Below the pieces are notes generated by a model, which was given only the letters and a program-made list of their open reading frames with translations, had not been told where the DNA came from and made no database searches. Below are positions 43,175 to 54,461 of a DNA stretch of 64,000 bases, piece after piece. The stretch is from Zychaea mexicana (lineage: Eukaryota; Mucoromycota; Mucoromycetes; Mucorales; Lichtheimiaceae): NCBI RefSeq assembly GCF_025766255.1, contig NW_026516697.1:186001-250000 (forward strand), read 5' to 3'. The translations under genes and the position numbers were made by a program. How positions within the stretch are numbered: position 1 is the first letter of the stretch; each line of letters begins with the position of its first letter.

Positions 43175-43660
43175 AATGGTAAAGCTGGTCGGCAGCCACG
43201 AATTGGTGGACAAGATCAAGGACGCTGCCGTGAAAATGTATATACATCAAGGCCAGAGTAAGTATGCTGAAACGAGATGGCATCATTATTGCTGACACCA
43301 AATTCGAGTTTGGTTTGGATGAAAATGGAAACTTGGCCTTAATGGATGAAGTACTTGCGCCTGGTAAATATCTCTTTGTTTTGATTCCTATTTGGTGGTA
43401 TCTAAAAAAATAAAAATATGCGTAAAACTAACAGGACAATTTCAAAAGACTGTTCGCGATTCTGGCCTGCACATAAGTATGAAGCTGGGCATAGGCAAAA
43501 AGGAGGCTATGACAGGCAAACTATGGACGAACATTTCGTGTCAAATGGAATCGATAAAGCGCTGTCCGATACAGTAATCTCCCGGCTGATGTTATTTCAG
43601 ACACTGTGGCTAGATACTATGCGGCCTGTAACGTAATTGTTCGCAAAGAAATTTCTCTGC
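43175..43660 (+). pseudogene. Frameshifted C-terminal fragment of SAICAR synthetase (Ade1/PurC-type)
   Basis: The fragment begins [20 protein letters not shown], shifts frame near 43,275, then reads [20 protein letters not shown] and LMDEVLAP. An apparently retained intron (GTAAAT...ACAG, 43,363-43,434) follows. After it come DCSRFWPAHKYEAGH in one frame and LPADVISDTVARYYAA in another. These are conserved C-terminal motifs of the de novo purine enzyme SAICAR synthetase. The N-terminal ATP-binding half is absent. At least two frame changes mean it cannot encode a working enzyme, and a functional copy must lie elsewhere. Confidence 0.85.
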
Positions 43661-43897
43661 AAATTAAAATTTTTGATCCGTAAATACACGTATTGATATC
43701 GTTCAACTGCTTAAATGAGTCACTCTACACTATGATACACCATAACAATGTTTCTCGGCACGATGCAAAGCTTAGATAAATTTCCGTAATTCATAGCTTG
43801 CAGTACCCAAAAAGTGACAGGTAGAATACTGTTCGACCAGTGTATTATAATTTCTGAAATGAAATTCATGTAGTATGATATACTAGCATACTTAATT

Positions 43898-46108
43898 TTA
43901 CTGTTTATTATTTTCTTCTTGGATAGCTCGTTTTGTTCGCCACTTTACGCCATGTTTTAACAATACAGGAATAACGGTATTAGAGATCATTAAAATGACG
44001 CTAAGGATAGTATATGTCCAGCCTGGTCCTACGGCTTTTGTGGCAGGATACATTGCTATCGAGCCTATAGCCCTACAAACCAGATGAGCAACGAAATAAG
44101 CATATAAGCGCACTACATATATGATTATCAAGCAAGAAACTCAATTGTAGCTGTAGCGAAGGGGTCACTTACGCGGACAACTGGCGAAATAAACCAACAG
44201 AGGCAGCAACTGTAGCACCTTTCCCTGGTCGCAAATCGATCAGCAAACACCGTGTAGCTGAATTCATGCATTGTACGTTAAAGGCCACTAGATAAATTGA
44301 GAAGAGCATAAATTGACAATACAGTGTTAGCCATATTTACATTGCATTTACTTTTGGGTTATAATGCGTGATTACCGATAAACTGTATGAGAAGTGGAAT
44401 GGCCAAAGGTGTTCTTAAGTAGAAGCACCAACCGTATACTAATGTGGTGATTTGAGCAGCGATCGCATTGGGCCATACAGACTGAAGTCTAGCTTTATAA
44501 ATTGGGAAATCCAGCGGCAGCTTGTTTGTGCGTCCAGTATTCTTTTCCTTATCGCTACCGTCGTAATTTGCAGCAGTGCGTCGAAACATGTAATTCAAAT
44601 ATTGCCCTGCACCGAGACCACCAGCAACTGTTCCGAGCGTCTGCGCAAGATAGCAAAGACCAATCTGTTGAACGTCCAAATTGTAGTAGTCTTCAAGCAA
44701 GTAAGGCAGATTGATCATGTAACAAGCTTGTGCTGCAAAGTACAAGCCCTCATTGAGCATCACGAGAAAGAAGTCAGGCATTCGTATATAGCGATATGAT
44801 GCCCGAAAATCGGGTTTACGCATAAACCGACTTTTTGCTGCTGTGTCCCTTTCGCTATCCCAGGATATCTTCATTTCCTTTTTAGATGTTGCTGCGCTGT
44901 CGACAACTTCTGAATTGTGTTCTAGTTGTTTCGTCTGGCTTCGCTTCTGTCCTTGACGTTTAATCCATTGCAAGGGCGTAGGATTGTAATAGCCACCTGC
45001 TAAAGTATGCAACGTCTCTGGTATGAATAAAGCGATCATAATAAACACAAAGGAAGTGAAAATCACCAGTATCCAAAACGACCAGCTAAAATCTCATCCA
45101 GTCAGATAATTCAAGTATCAATCCTTGTGCTTCGGTTGTATGTCCTTTGATTAAAGAGTATTGTTTAAGTTCCTTACCGCCATGACAGGTGCTGAGCAAT
45201 GATTCCGCCTAAAACAGGACCGAGGACACTGCCCACCTTATACCCCATTTGAAAAATTGAATTATACCCTGCTCGTCTAATAAGATTTTTAAATATTTTG
45301 AGTAATTGCTTTTGAGGAATTTGTCATTTCCATAGAATAAAATAGATACTTACGTAGCCGGAACAGATATATCACTAACGACGCCGTCACCTGAATGGTA
45401 GTATTATTCAGATCTTTTACGTTTAATACAATTTGCTGTCAGCTCGTCCAGGACAACTAGTTCTCCGGTTTAAATTTTCCTTTTTCTGACCTATAGATTG
45501 AATGGATGTTCCGCCGAACCCCTGAAGCAGTCGTACAGCAATCAAGGTATCGATGTTTGGAGACAGTGCAATTCCGGCGCAAGCTGCTGCAGATATTATC
45601 ATTGTCAACATATAAGTGGGACGACGACCCCATTGATCCGAAAGTGCTCCCCAAAAAGTCGGAGAGAAGGCTTGAACCACTCTGTATCCTGCAATTGAAA
45701 TGCTGACAATAGATGCTGTAGTGTTGAATTCCTAGTAGAAAGCGAAGGAGGACACCAGCAATCAGCCGAACTAAAGTATGAGCCAGTCGCTAGTATAAAT
45801 CATATATCTACCTTTTCAATGGCAATAAGTGAAGGATAAAATATCTGCACTGGAAATGCCGCACCTAGAGTAGCCACGCACGCCATAAACAAAATGAACA
45901 ATCTTTGCTTGCGACCAAAAATGATTTCTTGTGTAGTGGACTCTGCTGAGAATGGTGGTTGCTCCTCCTCTGCTACAGCAACAATAAGACTGTCATCATG
46001 TTGCTGTGAAACATATTTGACATCAATGTCGGAAGATGTAGTATTGAAGCTATTGTTGATTTTGTCGTCTACAGGTGCAGAATTACTTTTAATGTCGTTG
46101 ATGCTCAT
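43898..46108 (-). CDS. DHA1-type MFS transporter (Qdr/Aqr1-like drug:H+ antiporter family)
   Basis: ATG at 46108 (MSINDIKSNSAPVDDK), stop at 43898-43900, five to seven exons. A polar N-terminus of about 65 residues precedes TM1 (LFILFMACVATLGAAFPVQI). Motif A of the DHA1 family is clear: GALSDQWGRRPTYMLTMI. Next come DTLIAVRLLQGFGGTSIQS, the motif C-like GYKVGSVLGPVLGG (spliced), SWRWSFWILVIF, and a central loop with Lys/Arg/Glu-rich sequence. The C-terminal half includes MLNEGLYFAAQACYMINLPY and the last helix TYTILSVILMISNTVIPVLL. Qdr/Aqr1/Dtr1-like members export drugs, amino acids, polyamines or weak acids across the plasma membrane; substrate unknown here. A decayed paralogue lies just downstream. 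Confidence 0.85.
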
Positions 46109-47466
46109 GTTGACAACTTAATAATTTTGAATAAGCATGTCAATGGGATCGAAGGTGTTTGGAAATTTAAAGAAGGATGAAGGGCAGCCAAACAAGAGGA
46201 TTTTGTTGTAGATATCATATATATCAGCATTCGGGGAGCTCTGGGTTTGCAATGCATATACGCAGTGTATGCATCCCATATGCAATTCTATGCACATTTC
46301 CCCTATTTTAGCACCTCATCCTTCTGTCATAAAAGTAGTAATATAGTGAGCTTGTTGAATAGTTCTTGCTTTAAGTCTTGACCTTATTTCGGTATAACGA
46401 TGGACTTTTGGGTTCCAAAGTAAAAGTCGGGAAATATCACTACATACAGAGCTCGCTATATATTTGATATGTATCATTATCTTGAAGGCACAAATATTGG
46501 TAATCTTTAGAAGTAAGGCTGGTTTGCTTTTCGCTATTTAACATTTCAGATCCTAGTTTACACATAATTTTTTCCAACTATCATACCCATGATGCGCTTG
46601 GACGAGCTAGTTGTGATCCGGCTGTAATAACATTGAAAATGGATATAACACAACTACCGGCGCGTGCAGACCTAAATTACCCATTGCTGAAAGCATTTAA
46701 ACGCCATTGCAACTTCCATACGATGATAGCTTAATGTTTCTTCAGTATTGTCGATTTCTGAAAAGATATACACATTAATTCCAACTTGCAAACAATTAGC
46801 TGTCTTCTGCGATATTGTGCTCTAGTCAGCGTTGAACAAAATGCTGCGAACGATGTCACCATAAATAAATTAAAAGCTGGAAAGGAATGTCGTCCCATCA
46901 TCATAGCATATAAGCTTTGTCTATTCCTTCCATGGCCAGCAAGGCAGAGGCCATACTAAGCAAAATCAAATCTAACTTAAATACATATCAAATTTGATTT
47001 TAATAAATATGAACTCTGTTTTCATTGATGCTATATTTGAGATACGCATTGTCAGGAGCAATCGGTGGTGACGGGTTGCATACCACATCAAATGTAATGC
47101 CGTTACCCTTAAAAAATGCACATCGAGCAGACACGTTTTTCACCATGGCGGACCACACCAATACAGTTCTACTGTTGTAATGCTAGATGCTTGGTGTTGG
47201 CTTTTTTGGCTACAAACCAAACCTGTATTTCAATGCATGAATACTTATTGAACCTGCGCCACAGCACCAGCTTCTAACCTCGCAGTCTTTATCTCTATGT
47301 ACGGTATGATGCTATAGTAAAATACCAAGCATTTTGAATATATTAACAATGGGCATACTTTATTAAAAAGGATCGTTTGACAACCAACGTTCATTTTCTC
47401 CTCTACCTTTATTATCAAATATCATTAAAATGAATCTCAATTGGTTTATAAGCCAAGCAACCAGCT
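46109..47466. other. Intergenic with possible gene remnants
   Basis: About 1.36 kb without an intact gene. On the minus strand at about 47,040-47,200 a frame with balanced composition reads VLVWSAMVKNVSARCAFFKG and onwards, but no start, stop context or family is recognisable. It may be a remnant. Nothing else is supported. Confidence 0.35.
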
Positions 47467-47884
47467 TTAGTCCATACTGACCAAAGCATTTATTTTTAAG
47501 TCCAAGCCCCATGAAGTGGTCTTTCCATGCTCGTATCGTTTCTGGTTTTCCCTTTCATGCACACGACGCCAACTATCAATTCTTTCGGAATAGAATGTAA
47601 CTGCATATTCATCTGGATGCATAGGGGGAGTGCTGTCCAAGCAGCAAACACCTGAACCTGATCTGATGTTTCACTACAATACGTTAAATCATTTTAATGA
47701 GTGTCTGTAGAGCAGCGTATACATCACAAGCTAGAAATCATCATTCTCTTCTATTTTGCTTAAGGCGGCGTTAAATCGCCGCGACCTTTCTTCATCTACG
47801 TGCCGAGCTAATAAGCGCGTCCGCGCCTCTCCTTCCGGAAGGCGTGGTCGCCCACGGTGACGAACGGCATCACTGTCGGTCGAC
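47467..47884 (-). CDS. Two exon-like segments of an unrecognised protein, possibly a remnant
   Basis: After an acceptor-like TTTTTAG at about 47,885, a frame reads DSDAVRHRGRPRLPEGEART and RHVDEERSRRFNAALSKIEE, ending at a TAG near 47,737. It contains an AT-hook-like RGRPR core. A second segment (about 47,650-47,467) reads DSTPPMHPDEYAVTFYSERI, DSWRRVHERENQKRYEHGK and stops after NALVSMD. Composition is coding-like, but I cannot join the two segments in frame, and the second stretch is also open in another frame. No ATG was found. This is either the 3' end of a gene or decayed mobile-element sequence. Confidence 0.3.
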
Positions 47885-48289
47885 TAAAAATGTAGTTAGC
47901 GTAAATTGCTCTATTCTGAAGAAAATAAGAGAGAGCTCGGTGCTGATTTATCTACGACGTGTTAATCGAGTATGTACGTGACCAAAACAAAAAACAACAA
48001 AGTGAGATAATGGTACAGTTCCTTGTTCGACAAACACATTTTAGCCTTGGATACTCGATTAATATTATATGTAGTACCTTCATGAAGGAGAAGAGCATCT
48101 CCTCTCATCATGTTTTCTTGTAAATAAACAATCTATCAATTATTACTTGCGGATGTATTCCGGTACCTCAATTGATTACATCTTGCTAATTCTACAAGTC
48201 GGTGTCAACAAATATAGAGATTCGAAAGACTCCCAGCATTTATCCTGGTTTAACCTTTTGCTGAATAAAAGCAACGAGGCGCGTCCAAC

Positions 48290-48600
48290 TAAAGATAACT
48301 ATAACTGATCCGCTTGCCCTTTGTGCCCTGCAGAAGAACCACTCCCCAGCTAGCCAGTCAGTTGAGCTTATGATGACATTCTCGCAACAAGTATCAGCTC
48401 TGGTAGGATGCGTCCACAAGGCAATCATGTTCATCCATCTTCTGCATAATCATTGGTACCATAGTTCTTGAAGTTCAGCCATGGCCAAAGCGCTCTATCG
48501 ACGCAAAGTCAAAACATTGTTAGTTAAGAGTCAGCACATGAACATTATAAACATACAAAACATAGACCAACACTTTCATTGTATATCAGCGTGTATAACA
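48290..48600 (+). repeat. Dispersed repeat, copy 1 (second copy at 63,715-64,000)
   Basis: From GATAACTATAACTGATCCGC to CATAGACCAACA this stretch is nearly identical to 63,715-64,000, with only scattered substitutions. A partial third version of its first 50 bp starts at about 48,682 (CTAGGCAACTATAGATAACT). The near-identity suggests recent activity or conversion. Confidence 0.9.
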
Positions 48601-49169
48601 CCGTGTCAACAAAAAGCAGCCCAAGTATAGCTACCAGTCAATACAATTTAGGATCATTACAGCCATCCAGGGAATTCCTGGCTAGGCAACTATAGATAAC
48701 TGCAATCGATCCGCTTGCTCTTCATGCCTTTCGATAAGCCTGCCTCGGTTTGATGAACATATTCAACGGCCATTTATATTGTTTGCTACCAAAGTAGCCA
48801 ACCTGTTTCAAATCGCTAGTTAAATGTCAGCAGATATAAATAACCCAAAGTTTCCACCATTTTATTAATGTATAACAAAAAAAAAAGAGTGGCCACCTTG
48901 GAACTATGGAATACCTTCCAATCTCATGAATGCATACGGCAACTACGGAAACGCATGGTGGTGTTTCTGAGCATGCTTTTCTGTTCGCTAATTAAAATAC
49001 AAAATCACACCTTTGTTGCGAGCTGAGATACGGATGGCGGAGTCAAGACTTGGGTGGGGATGTGCGTGCTTCACTTTATTATAGTACTTATGTTAGCACA
49101 AAGTTGTTTGCTTGCCATTTGGATACACGGTATCTTAACACATTCAAGTTACTCGGTATATATAATCAT

Positions 49170-49430
49170 AGTTATGTCGTGCGAAGAGTCTTTCAAACTG
49201 TGCAAGAGACGGTGCGCTCGACAACTGCCAAAGAAAAATTATTATGTGCAAGGTCAGTTTTTGTCGTGCGTGAGGTCAGTCTTTGTCGTGCGCAGGGTCT
49301 TTCAAACTGTTCGAGAGACGGTGCGCACGACAACTGCGGAATACTAAACTATCAGAAAAAATGTCGTGCGCGAGGCCAAGTTTTGTCGTGCGCGAGGTCA
49401 AGTTTTGTCGTGCGCGTAGTAATTCCCCAA
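49170..49430. repeat. Cluster of TTGTCGTGCG words in direct and inverted orientation
   Basis: GTCGTGCG occurs six times (about 49175, 49263, 49290, 49363, 49387, 49410), and its complement CGCACGAC occurs at about 49322. The copies lie within two imperfect tandem units of about 110 bp that also share GGTCTTTCAAACTGT and AGAGACGGTGCGC. The cluster sits in the right half of the 48.1-49.7 kb element. Confidence 0.75.
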
Positions 49431-50261
49431 TCTTAATGGTCATTAAAAATGTTTGTCAAACGAGACGTACACAGGCTTATCGACATACACAAAGAGCAAG
49501 TGGACTAATTACAGTCATCTACAGCTGTACGCGCCTCGTTTGTATTCTGCAAAAGTTGAAGACCAAGACAAGTGTTGGAGTCTTTCGAATCGTTATTTTA
49601 GGCACCAGCTTGTATATTTAGCTTGATGTATTTTAGGATGATCAATTGAGGCACCCGAATACATCCTGAACTACTAACTAGAGAATAAAAGAATAGAGAT
49701 CCTTCTACTATTCTTTCATTAAATTTATTCCATATCTGTACAACACATCTCCAGCCTTTACCCTACCCCAGTGCTATGAAGATGTCATCTTATCCGTTCA
49801 CGTTTTCTTAAAATAGCAACCAAGTAATCAATACTATTACTTTTTGGTTCATCACTACAGCTTGAATTTGTTTGTCTATGCAGAGCATGTGCATCTTCTT
49901 TATTCGAATTAGCAAGCCCAATCTTTCGCAACCAAATAGCGTTTCCTTGTTCAAATGGAATGATATCAGCAGTGTACCTCGCCTTCCTTATTTGTATTTA
50001 CCATGTACATAGACAAGCAGGTATTTCCGGCAAAACAAGAGCGGATGTGTTCGAAGTAGAAAATAGGCAACTGGATCGATAAGTTTTTACAAGCGGGTAA
50101 TTGCAATAAGTGATGAAATGTGAAAATAGAAGAGGGCTGCTATATACAAGATCGTGTTCGATTTGGTTAATCTCACTGTAGGAAAATTCTTGTGGATTTT
50201 AAATTCTTGTAAACACTAAGTAAAGTAACAAGAATTCTTGTGGATTCTTGTGAGTTTAAAG

Positions 50262-50425
50262 TAGCGATAAACCGGTCACGCGTTCACAAGAAAATCACAA
50301 AACGTTTCATGGAATATCAAAGCGGTCACACGCTCATAAGAAAATCACAAAACATTTTGTGGAATACCAAAGCGGTCACACGTTCACAAGAAAATCACAA
50401 AACATTTTTGTGGAATATTCATTAT
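50262..50425. repeat. Left subterminal tandem array of the CACTA-like element
   Basis: Three copies of a roughly 55-57-bp unit containing CGGTCACACGTTCACAAGAA and AATCACAAAACATTT. Inside the left end of the element. Confidence 0.85.
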
Positions 50426-50839
50426 ATAGATTTTAAAAAATAGCTTTATTCAATTACATGATACTAGCTAAGGTTTATTGATTGATGGAATACTGGTCGA
50501 GCGTATACAGATGAAAACCACCCCTTTCTCTCTCTCTATATATCACATACACTCTCGCTATATATATATGTGTATGTGTGTGTGTTTATACAATAATCAA
50601 CTTTCTGATACTTTAACTTACCTTTTATTATGTATATTTTTGTGGGGGGGGGGAGCAGCTCCGAGCTGCTTTGTCGTACGGCGTCGTTTGGTAGACTGCG
50701 TGGACTGGGAAGGAGCAGGGGCAGGAAGAAAAGTAGAAGCAGAAGCAGGAAGAAAAGCAGAAGCGGAAACAGGAAGAAAAGCAGAAGCAGGAAGAGAAGT
50801 AGAGACAGGAAGAGCAGAAGCCGGTTCTTGTTGTCTACC

Positions 50840-51413
50840 TGATAGTTAATATATATTTGATTGTGGTTGCTCTAGTGTAGTAGTTATCATACCTAGAAAC
50901 CGCTCTCGACTTGCTGGATCTGCCATAGTTATGCCAGCATTCCTGGAGGATATGGCGAGCTGCCCACTGGCCCTGGCAGACAGCAAAATCAATGCCCTGC
51001 TTTTTTGCCAGGTTCATGAAAAGGCTAATAGCCCAGTTGCCTATCTTTGCTTTGTAGCTTAGCAAAGTAGTGGGTCACGCTGTTGTCAGCACGATTCTGC
51101 AATCTTTTCACCAGATCGACCACAACACGTTCGCTAATGTGCTTGATGTCGGTCTGGGCTTTGATCAACGCACCTCCTTCAAAATGGTGGTAGCCTTGAA
51201 GGAGAAGGCGCTCAACATCATCCTTGCTCGCTTTCTTTACCATCTTCCCCTTAGCATTTAGAGTCATTGGGTGGGGAATGAGGGAAACCGTCTCAGCAAG
51301 TTCTGCTTCATCGACAACTGGTACCTCGACTAGGGACTACGCCGTTAGCAGTTGGTCGAGCTTCTCCAGAATGACTGCTTGATTTGTCTCTACATTAATA
51401 AGACGATGCTCCA
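50840..51413 (-). pseudogene. Degenerate internal gene of the CACTA-like element, unrecognised
   Basis: From an ATG at 51413 the frame reads MEHRLINVETNQAVILEKLD, meets a TAG at about 51,340, then continues open with VEVPVVDEAELAETVSLIPH and KMVKKASKDDVERLLLQGYH. Near 51,060 the protein-like sequence moves to another frame (SYKAKIGNWAISLFMNLAKK, then GIDFAVCQGQWAARHILQEC) and stops at about 50,837. An unremoved intron or a nonsense change explains the first break; a frameshift explains the second. No DDE motif was seen, so it is not an obvious transposase. Confidence 0.55.
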
Positions 51414-51569
51414 TACAAGTGAAGACTTAGGAGATTAAGGTTAGCGTTGGGAGGTGTTTGGTTAGTGTTTGGGAAGAAAAGAAAGAAAAAAAACTTTTGC
51501 AGTAATATAAAAGTATTTGTCACCCTAGTTAACCAGGTGGTTATAACAAGAGAGTACTGTTTAATCACA

Positions 51570-51800
51570 AGAATCCACAAGAATCCACAAGAACCACCAA
51601 AAAAAATTGGCGACCCAGAGCAGGCAGTGACAGACGTCACAAATTTACAAGAAATCCACAAGAATAAGGCCGGCGGGGTCCAAATTCACAAGAAATCCAC
51701 AAGAATCCACAAAAACCACAAAAAAATTTGGCGACCCAGAGTAGGTAGTGACAGACGTCACAAATTTACAAGAAATTCATAAGAAATCCACAAGAACCAC
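51570..51800. repeat. Right subterminal repeat array of the CACTA-like element
   Basis: A unit with TGGCGACCCAGAGCAGGCAG and TGACAGACGTCACAAATTTA occurs twice (about 51,607 and 51,729). It is embedded in short AGAAATCCACAAGAA words, which also occur inverted at the left end. Confidence 0.85.
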
Positions 51801-53432
51801 AAGAATTTTCCTACAGTGTCTGGTGAATCGAACATGCTAGGTAACTGATACAAATCTTCTTCCGGTGTTTCCATTACGTCACTAAGGCTATTTTCTTTGT
51901 CTTCTTGGCCTGGGCTTCGTAAAACATTCATTGTTTCCAATACTATTGCTTTGTTGAATAACGTCATGTAAAGCACCTTTCTGAATTCTAGCAGCTTCTC
52001 ATAATCACTTGGCACCTCGGCATTTTTCGTTCTCGTGATTCTGTGTACGTAGTAATGTGGAACATCCATTGTGATAGTCGTCATCTTGAGGCCTAAAAAA
52101 TAATACTGTTAAGAACAAAGCCATCTTTTTATCTCCCAAAGGCAATACAATCAAAATTACTAACCATATTGCAATAATCCAACTACTCTCAGACCATCAG
52201 CGCTTCCTCTTTCGTTCTTCAGACTCATCATCATGTCTTTCAATGCTTTAGGGAGCTTTAAATCTCTCTCCCGAAGTAGCTTGGTATCTGTATCATCCGT
52301 CCGTTTACCAGCCTCGCCCGCTCCAAACTCCAGTTTCTTTCGTCGTAAAATTAGATCAAGTCTGCGACCCATTTTCTTCCTCTCCAGTTTCTCTTCTCCT
52401 TGTGGTATCCGTTCTTTGTTCTTGCGACGACTTGATGCAAGGCTCGAATTTTCAGCACTGTAAATTCCATTGCTATTTTAGCAAATGTAATTCAAACACA
52501 AAGTTGTGTATGTGTATGTGTATGATAACTTACCGAACTACATCCAACACAACATCATCTAATGCACGATCCATCATAGTCCAGATGTGTGCCAACAACC
52601 ATGTTTCTGCGTTGTTCTCGTCATCGATCCTGCTGCGTTCCAACTCCCGGACCCTATATTCATTAGATCAGTTTAACATAAGTATACGTAACTGCAGCCG
52701 GAAGATAATTCACGCAAAACTTACATTGTATAATAACTGTGACGTATCCAATCCAAGTCGTGAGATTGCATTCTATCAAAGTTCGCATCCCATTGTTGTA
52801 TTTGGTTGATAACATGCCGAGCTTGAGAAGAACTTTTAACCTGTATTGAAATTAAATCAGTTTATATTATTGTAAGATTTTGAACGGCGTTGGTTTTATC
52901 TTTTGTACCTTCGTATATTGATTCAAATATTCGAGAGTTTTCTGACTGATGACTGGCTTTTGCTTGGCTTTGGAACTCTTGATCTCTTCGATTTCTTCAC
53001 TCGTGAAAATGCTTTTTTGCTTGTACGTTTTGTCCCAAGGGTCCACCACAAATGAATGACAAAGACTAAAAAAAGAAAATTTAGTTCAATCTTCAAAGAT
53101 ATAAATGTCTTTCTTTAGGTCTTTGTATAAAAAAAAACTTACTGCTCGTATTCTAGGGTGGATCCATACATGTACAAAACGTCTTCGACCTCTCTTCCAC
53201 TGCATTCCAGAGTCCATTTTAAATCATCGTCCATGCTTTCGTGCTGTTGTCGGAACTTCACTAAATTCAGCTTCTGTAAACCCATTGATATTCAGTGCTA
53301 ATTCATCATCATTATGGGTACTGCATTACCTTGTTGGTTATGGTGCATACTGACTTAAACCATGAGCTGTCGAAAATTGAGAATTTTTGAAACACCGCGG
53401 CTAAATTAACACCCGAAACAACCGATATGTTT
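51758..53432 (-). CDS. 3' exons of a mucoromycete multigene-family protein with PD-(D/E)XK-like motif
   Basis: Seven or so exons read from about 53432. The first, after acceptor-like ATGAAG, reads NISVVSGVNLAAVFQKF and has no ATG. Later pieces are WTLECSGREVEDVLYMYGST, VVDPWDKTYKQKSIFTSEE, WLLAHIWTMMDRALDDVVLD, MGRRLDLILRRKKLEFGAGE followed by AGKR, and LLRERDLKLPKALKDMMMSL. The D-L-I-L...E-F-G-A-G-E-x-G-K pattern resembles a PD-(D/E)XK nuclease core. I recall many uncharacterised mucoromycete proteins of this type. The native frame would end FDSPD-stop, but the CACTA-like insertion replaced the stop, adding about 18 codons of element sequence and a new stop at 51758. The missing first exon is probably at 62987-63480. 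Confidence 0.65.
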
Positions 53433-54400
53433 CTTCATATATCATACTCTATGTTTGCACTAGTCAAGGAATTACATAATCGATAGCTATACTCATTTAT
53501 TTATGAAAGTCAGAAATAATGGAGGTAAAAATACAAACTAATCACTTGCAATAATTCAGCGGTGGGATTTATAACTTCTAGAAGTAGATTTCTCTACGAT
53601 CTTGGCACGATCATCTTTCATATCCTTGTATGCTTGGATATAACGCCAGCAACGGTTGTAGTATCGACGTATGATATTCTCTCTTTGACAGGTACGCTTC
53701 GCTCAACTCAGATAATGTAGATTGAAACGAAGTACTGACAATGGTTGGTACCTTGGTACTGAGTTATCCTCGATTCTGATTCATGTTTGAGAGATTATCG
53801 ATATTATATTGCAACGAAGTATTGATAATAGTTGGTCCTGAGTCATTCTCGATTGTGATCCATGTTTGAGAGATTATCAATATGGTGCTAATTATGTAAT
53901 ATTTGATTCATCCATGTGTGTGGTGTTCTCTCTACTGCATTTTAATGGTTACGAAGATGGCAGAGTGAGTTGAGTTATTTGGATCAATCTCAAAGTAGTG
54001 TAGCTTCACTACAATGAGTGAGTATCAATGAAGGAAACACAACCCTTGTGAAAAAGCAGTATGATAATGAGGATAACGTGTTTGTGTAACCATGACTAAT
54101 GCAATGTTACACAGACTGTAATAGCCTACATCACCTCACTGATCTACCCCTCCCACCTTGTCGAAATCTTGGGTCTACATAGTAAATTTTCATATTCTGA
54201 TAAAACTTTGATGGCTATCAGAGCTCTCCAAAATACCTTTTTTCATAAAGTATCGAGTAAGAAATGCTTATAATATGCTATTAAACATATCTTGCTAGTC
54301 AGAATCTCAGAAAATTCACTTTGGACAACTCTGATACACTTTCTTTTTTTGGGTCGGTATTTCAAATATATTAACGATTCAAGTCAGTATGCACCATATA
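53433..54400. other. Non-coding stretch, probably intronic
   Basis: About 1 kb with no supported gene, only the 80-bp tandem repeat. If the split-gene model is right, this is the 3' part of a very long intron. Confidence 0.45.
53722..53885. repeat. Two-copy tandem repeat, about 80 bp
   Basis: Both copies share ACGAAGTAYTGAYAATRGTT and, later, CATGTTTGAGAGATTATCRA. They sit in the non-coding stretch between the nuclease-family exons and the AT-rich block. Confidence 0.8.
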
Positions 54401-54445
54401 AATTAATATTTGTTTTTTTTTAAGAACTATTAATTTTTTATATCT

Positions 54446-54461
54446 AAATTGAATTTTATAA
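54446..54461 (+). promoter_or_regulatory. AAATTGAATTTTATAA box upstream of the transposase
   Basis: The box ends 13 bp before the ATG at 54474. Nearly the same sequence precedes two other genes of the block (58615-58631 and 62466-62482, complement strand). It is nearly palindromic and in very AT-rich DNA, so chance is not excluded. Confidence 0.4.

Larger units (their letters stand above)
48140..49690. mobile_element. Dispersed element with about 170-bp inverted ends
   Basis: Sequence at 48,150-48,320 recurs, diverged and inverted, at 49,490-49,680. The outer pieces are GGATGTATTCCGGTACCTCA on the left, and on the right the complement of TCAATTGAGGCACCCGAATA. Both sides share GAGTCTTTCGAATC and ACGCGCCTCGTT cores. 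No transposase frame lies inside. Ends and target duplication could not be fixed. Part of the inside recurs at the right edge of the window. Confidence 0.6.
50174..51818. mobile_element. Non-autonomous CACTA-like DNA transposon, 1,645 bp
   Basis: The left end CACTGTAGGAAAATTCTTGT is mirrored at the right end by ACAAGAATTTTCCTACAGTG. The flanking 3-bp duplication is TCT (50171-50173 and 51819-51821). CACTR termini with a 3-bp duplication are the hallmark of the CACTA/EnSpm superfamily. Subterminal arrays rich in CACAAGAA/TTCTTGTG fill both ends, also typical. The inside carries a degenerate minus-strand gene. It interrupts the stop codon of the host gene to its right. Confidence 0.85.

Noticed and set aside
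46109..47466. Coding-like minus frame near 47,040-47,200
   Set aside because: No start, splice partner or recognisable family. Kept only as a possible remnant.
50478..50849. Arg/Ser- and Ala/Glu-rich open frames that look like an SR protein
   Set aside because: Product of a GA-rich imperfect tandem repeat inside the CACTA-like element, open in more than one frame. No gene context.
50262..51800. Regularly spaced repeats considered as a CRISPR-like array
   Set aside because: Repeats are subterminal arrays of a transposon with TIRs and target duplication. The spacers are not unique, and the genome is eukaryotic.
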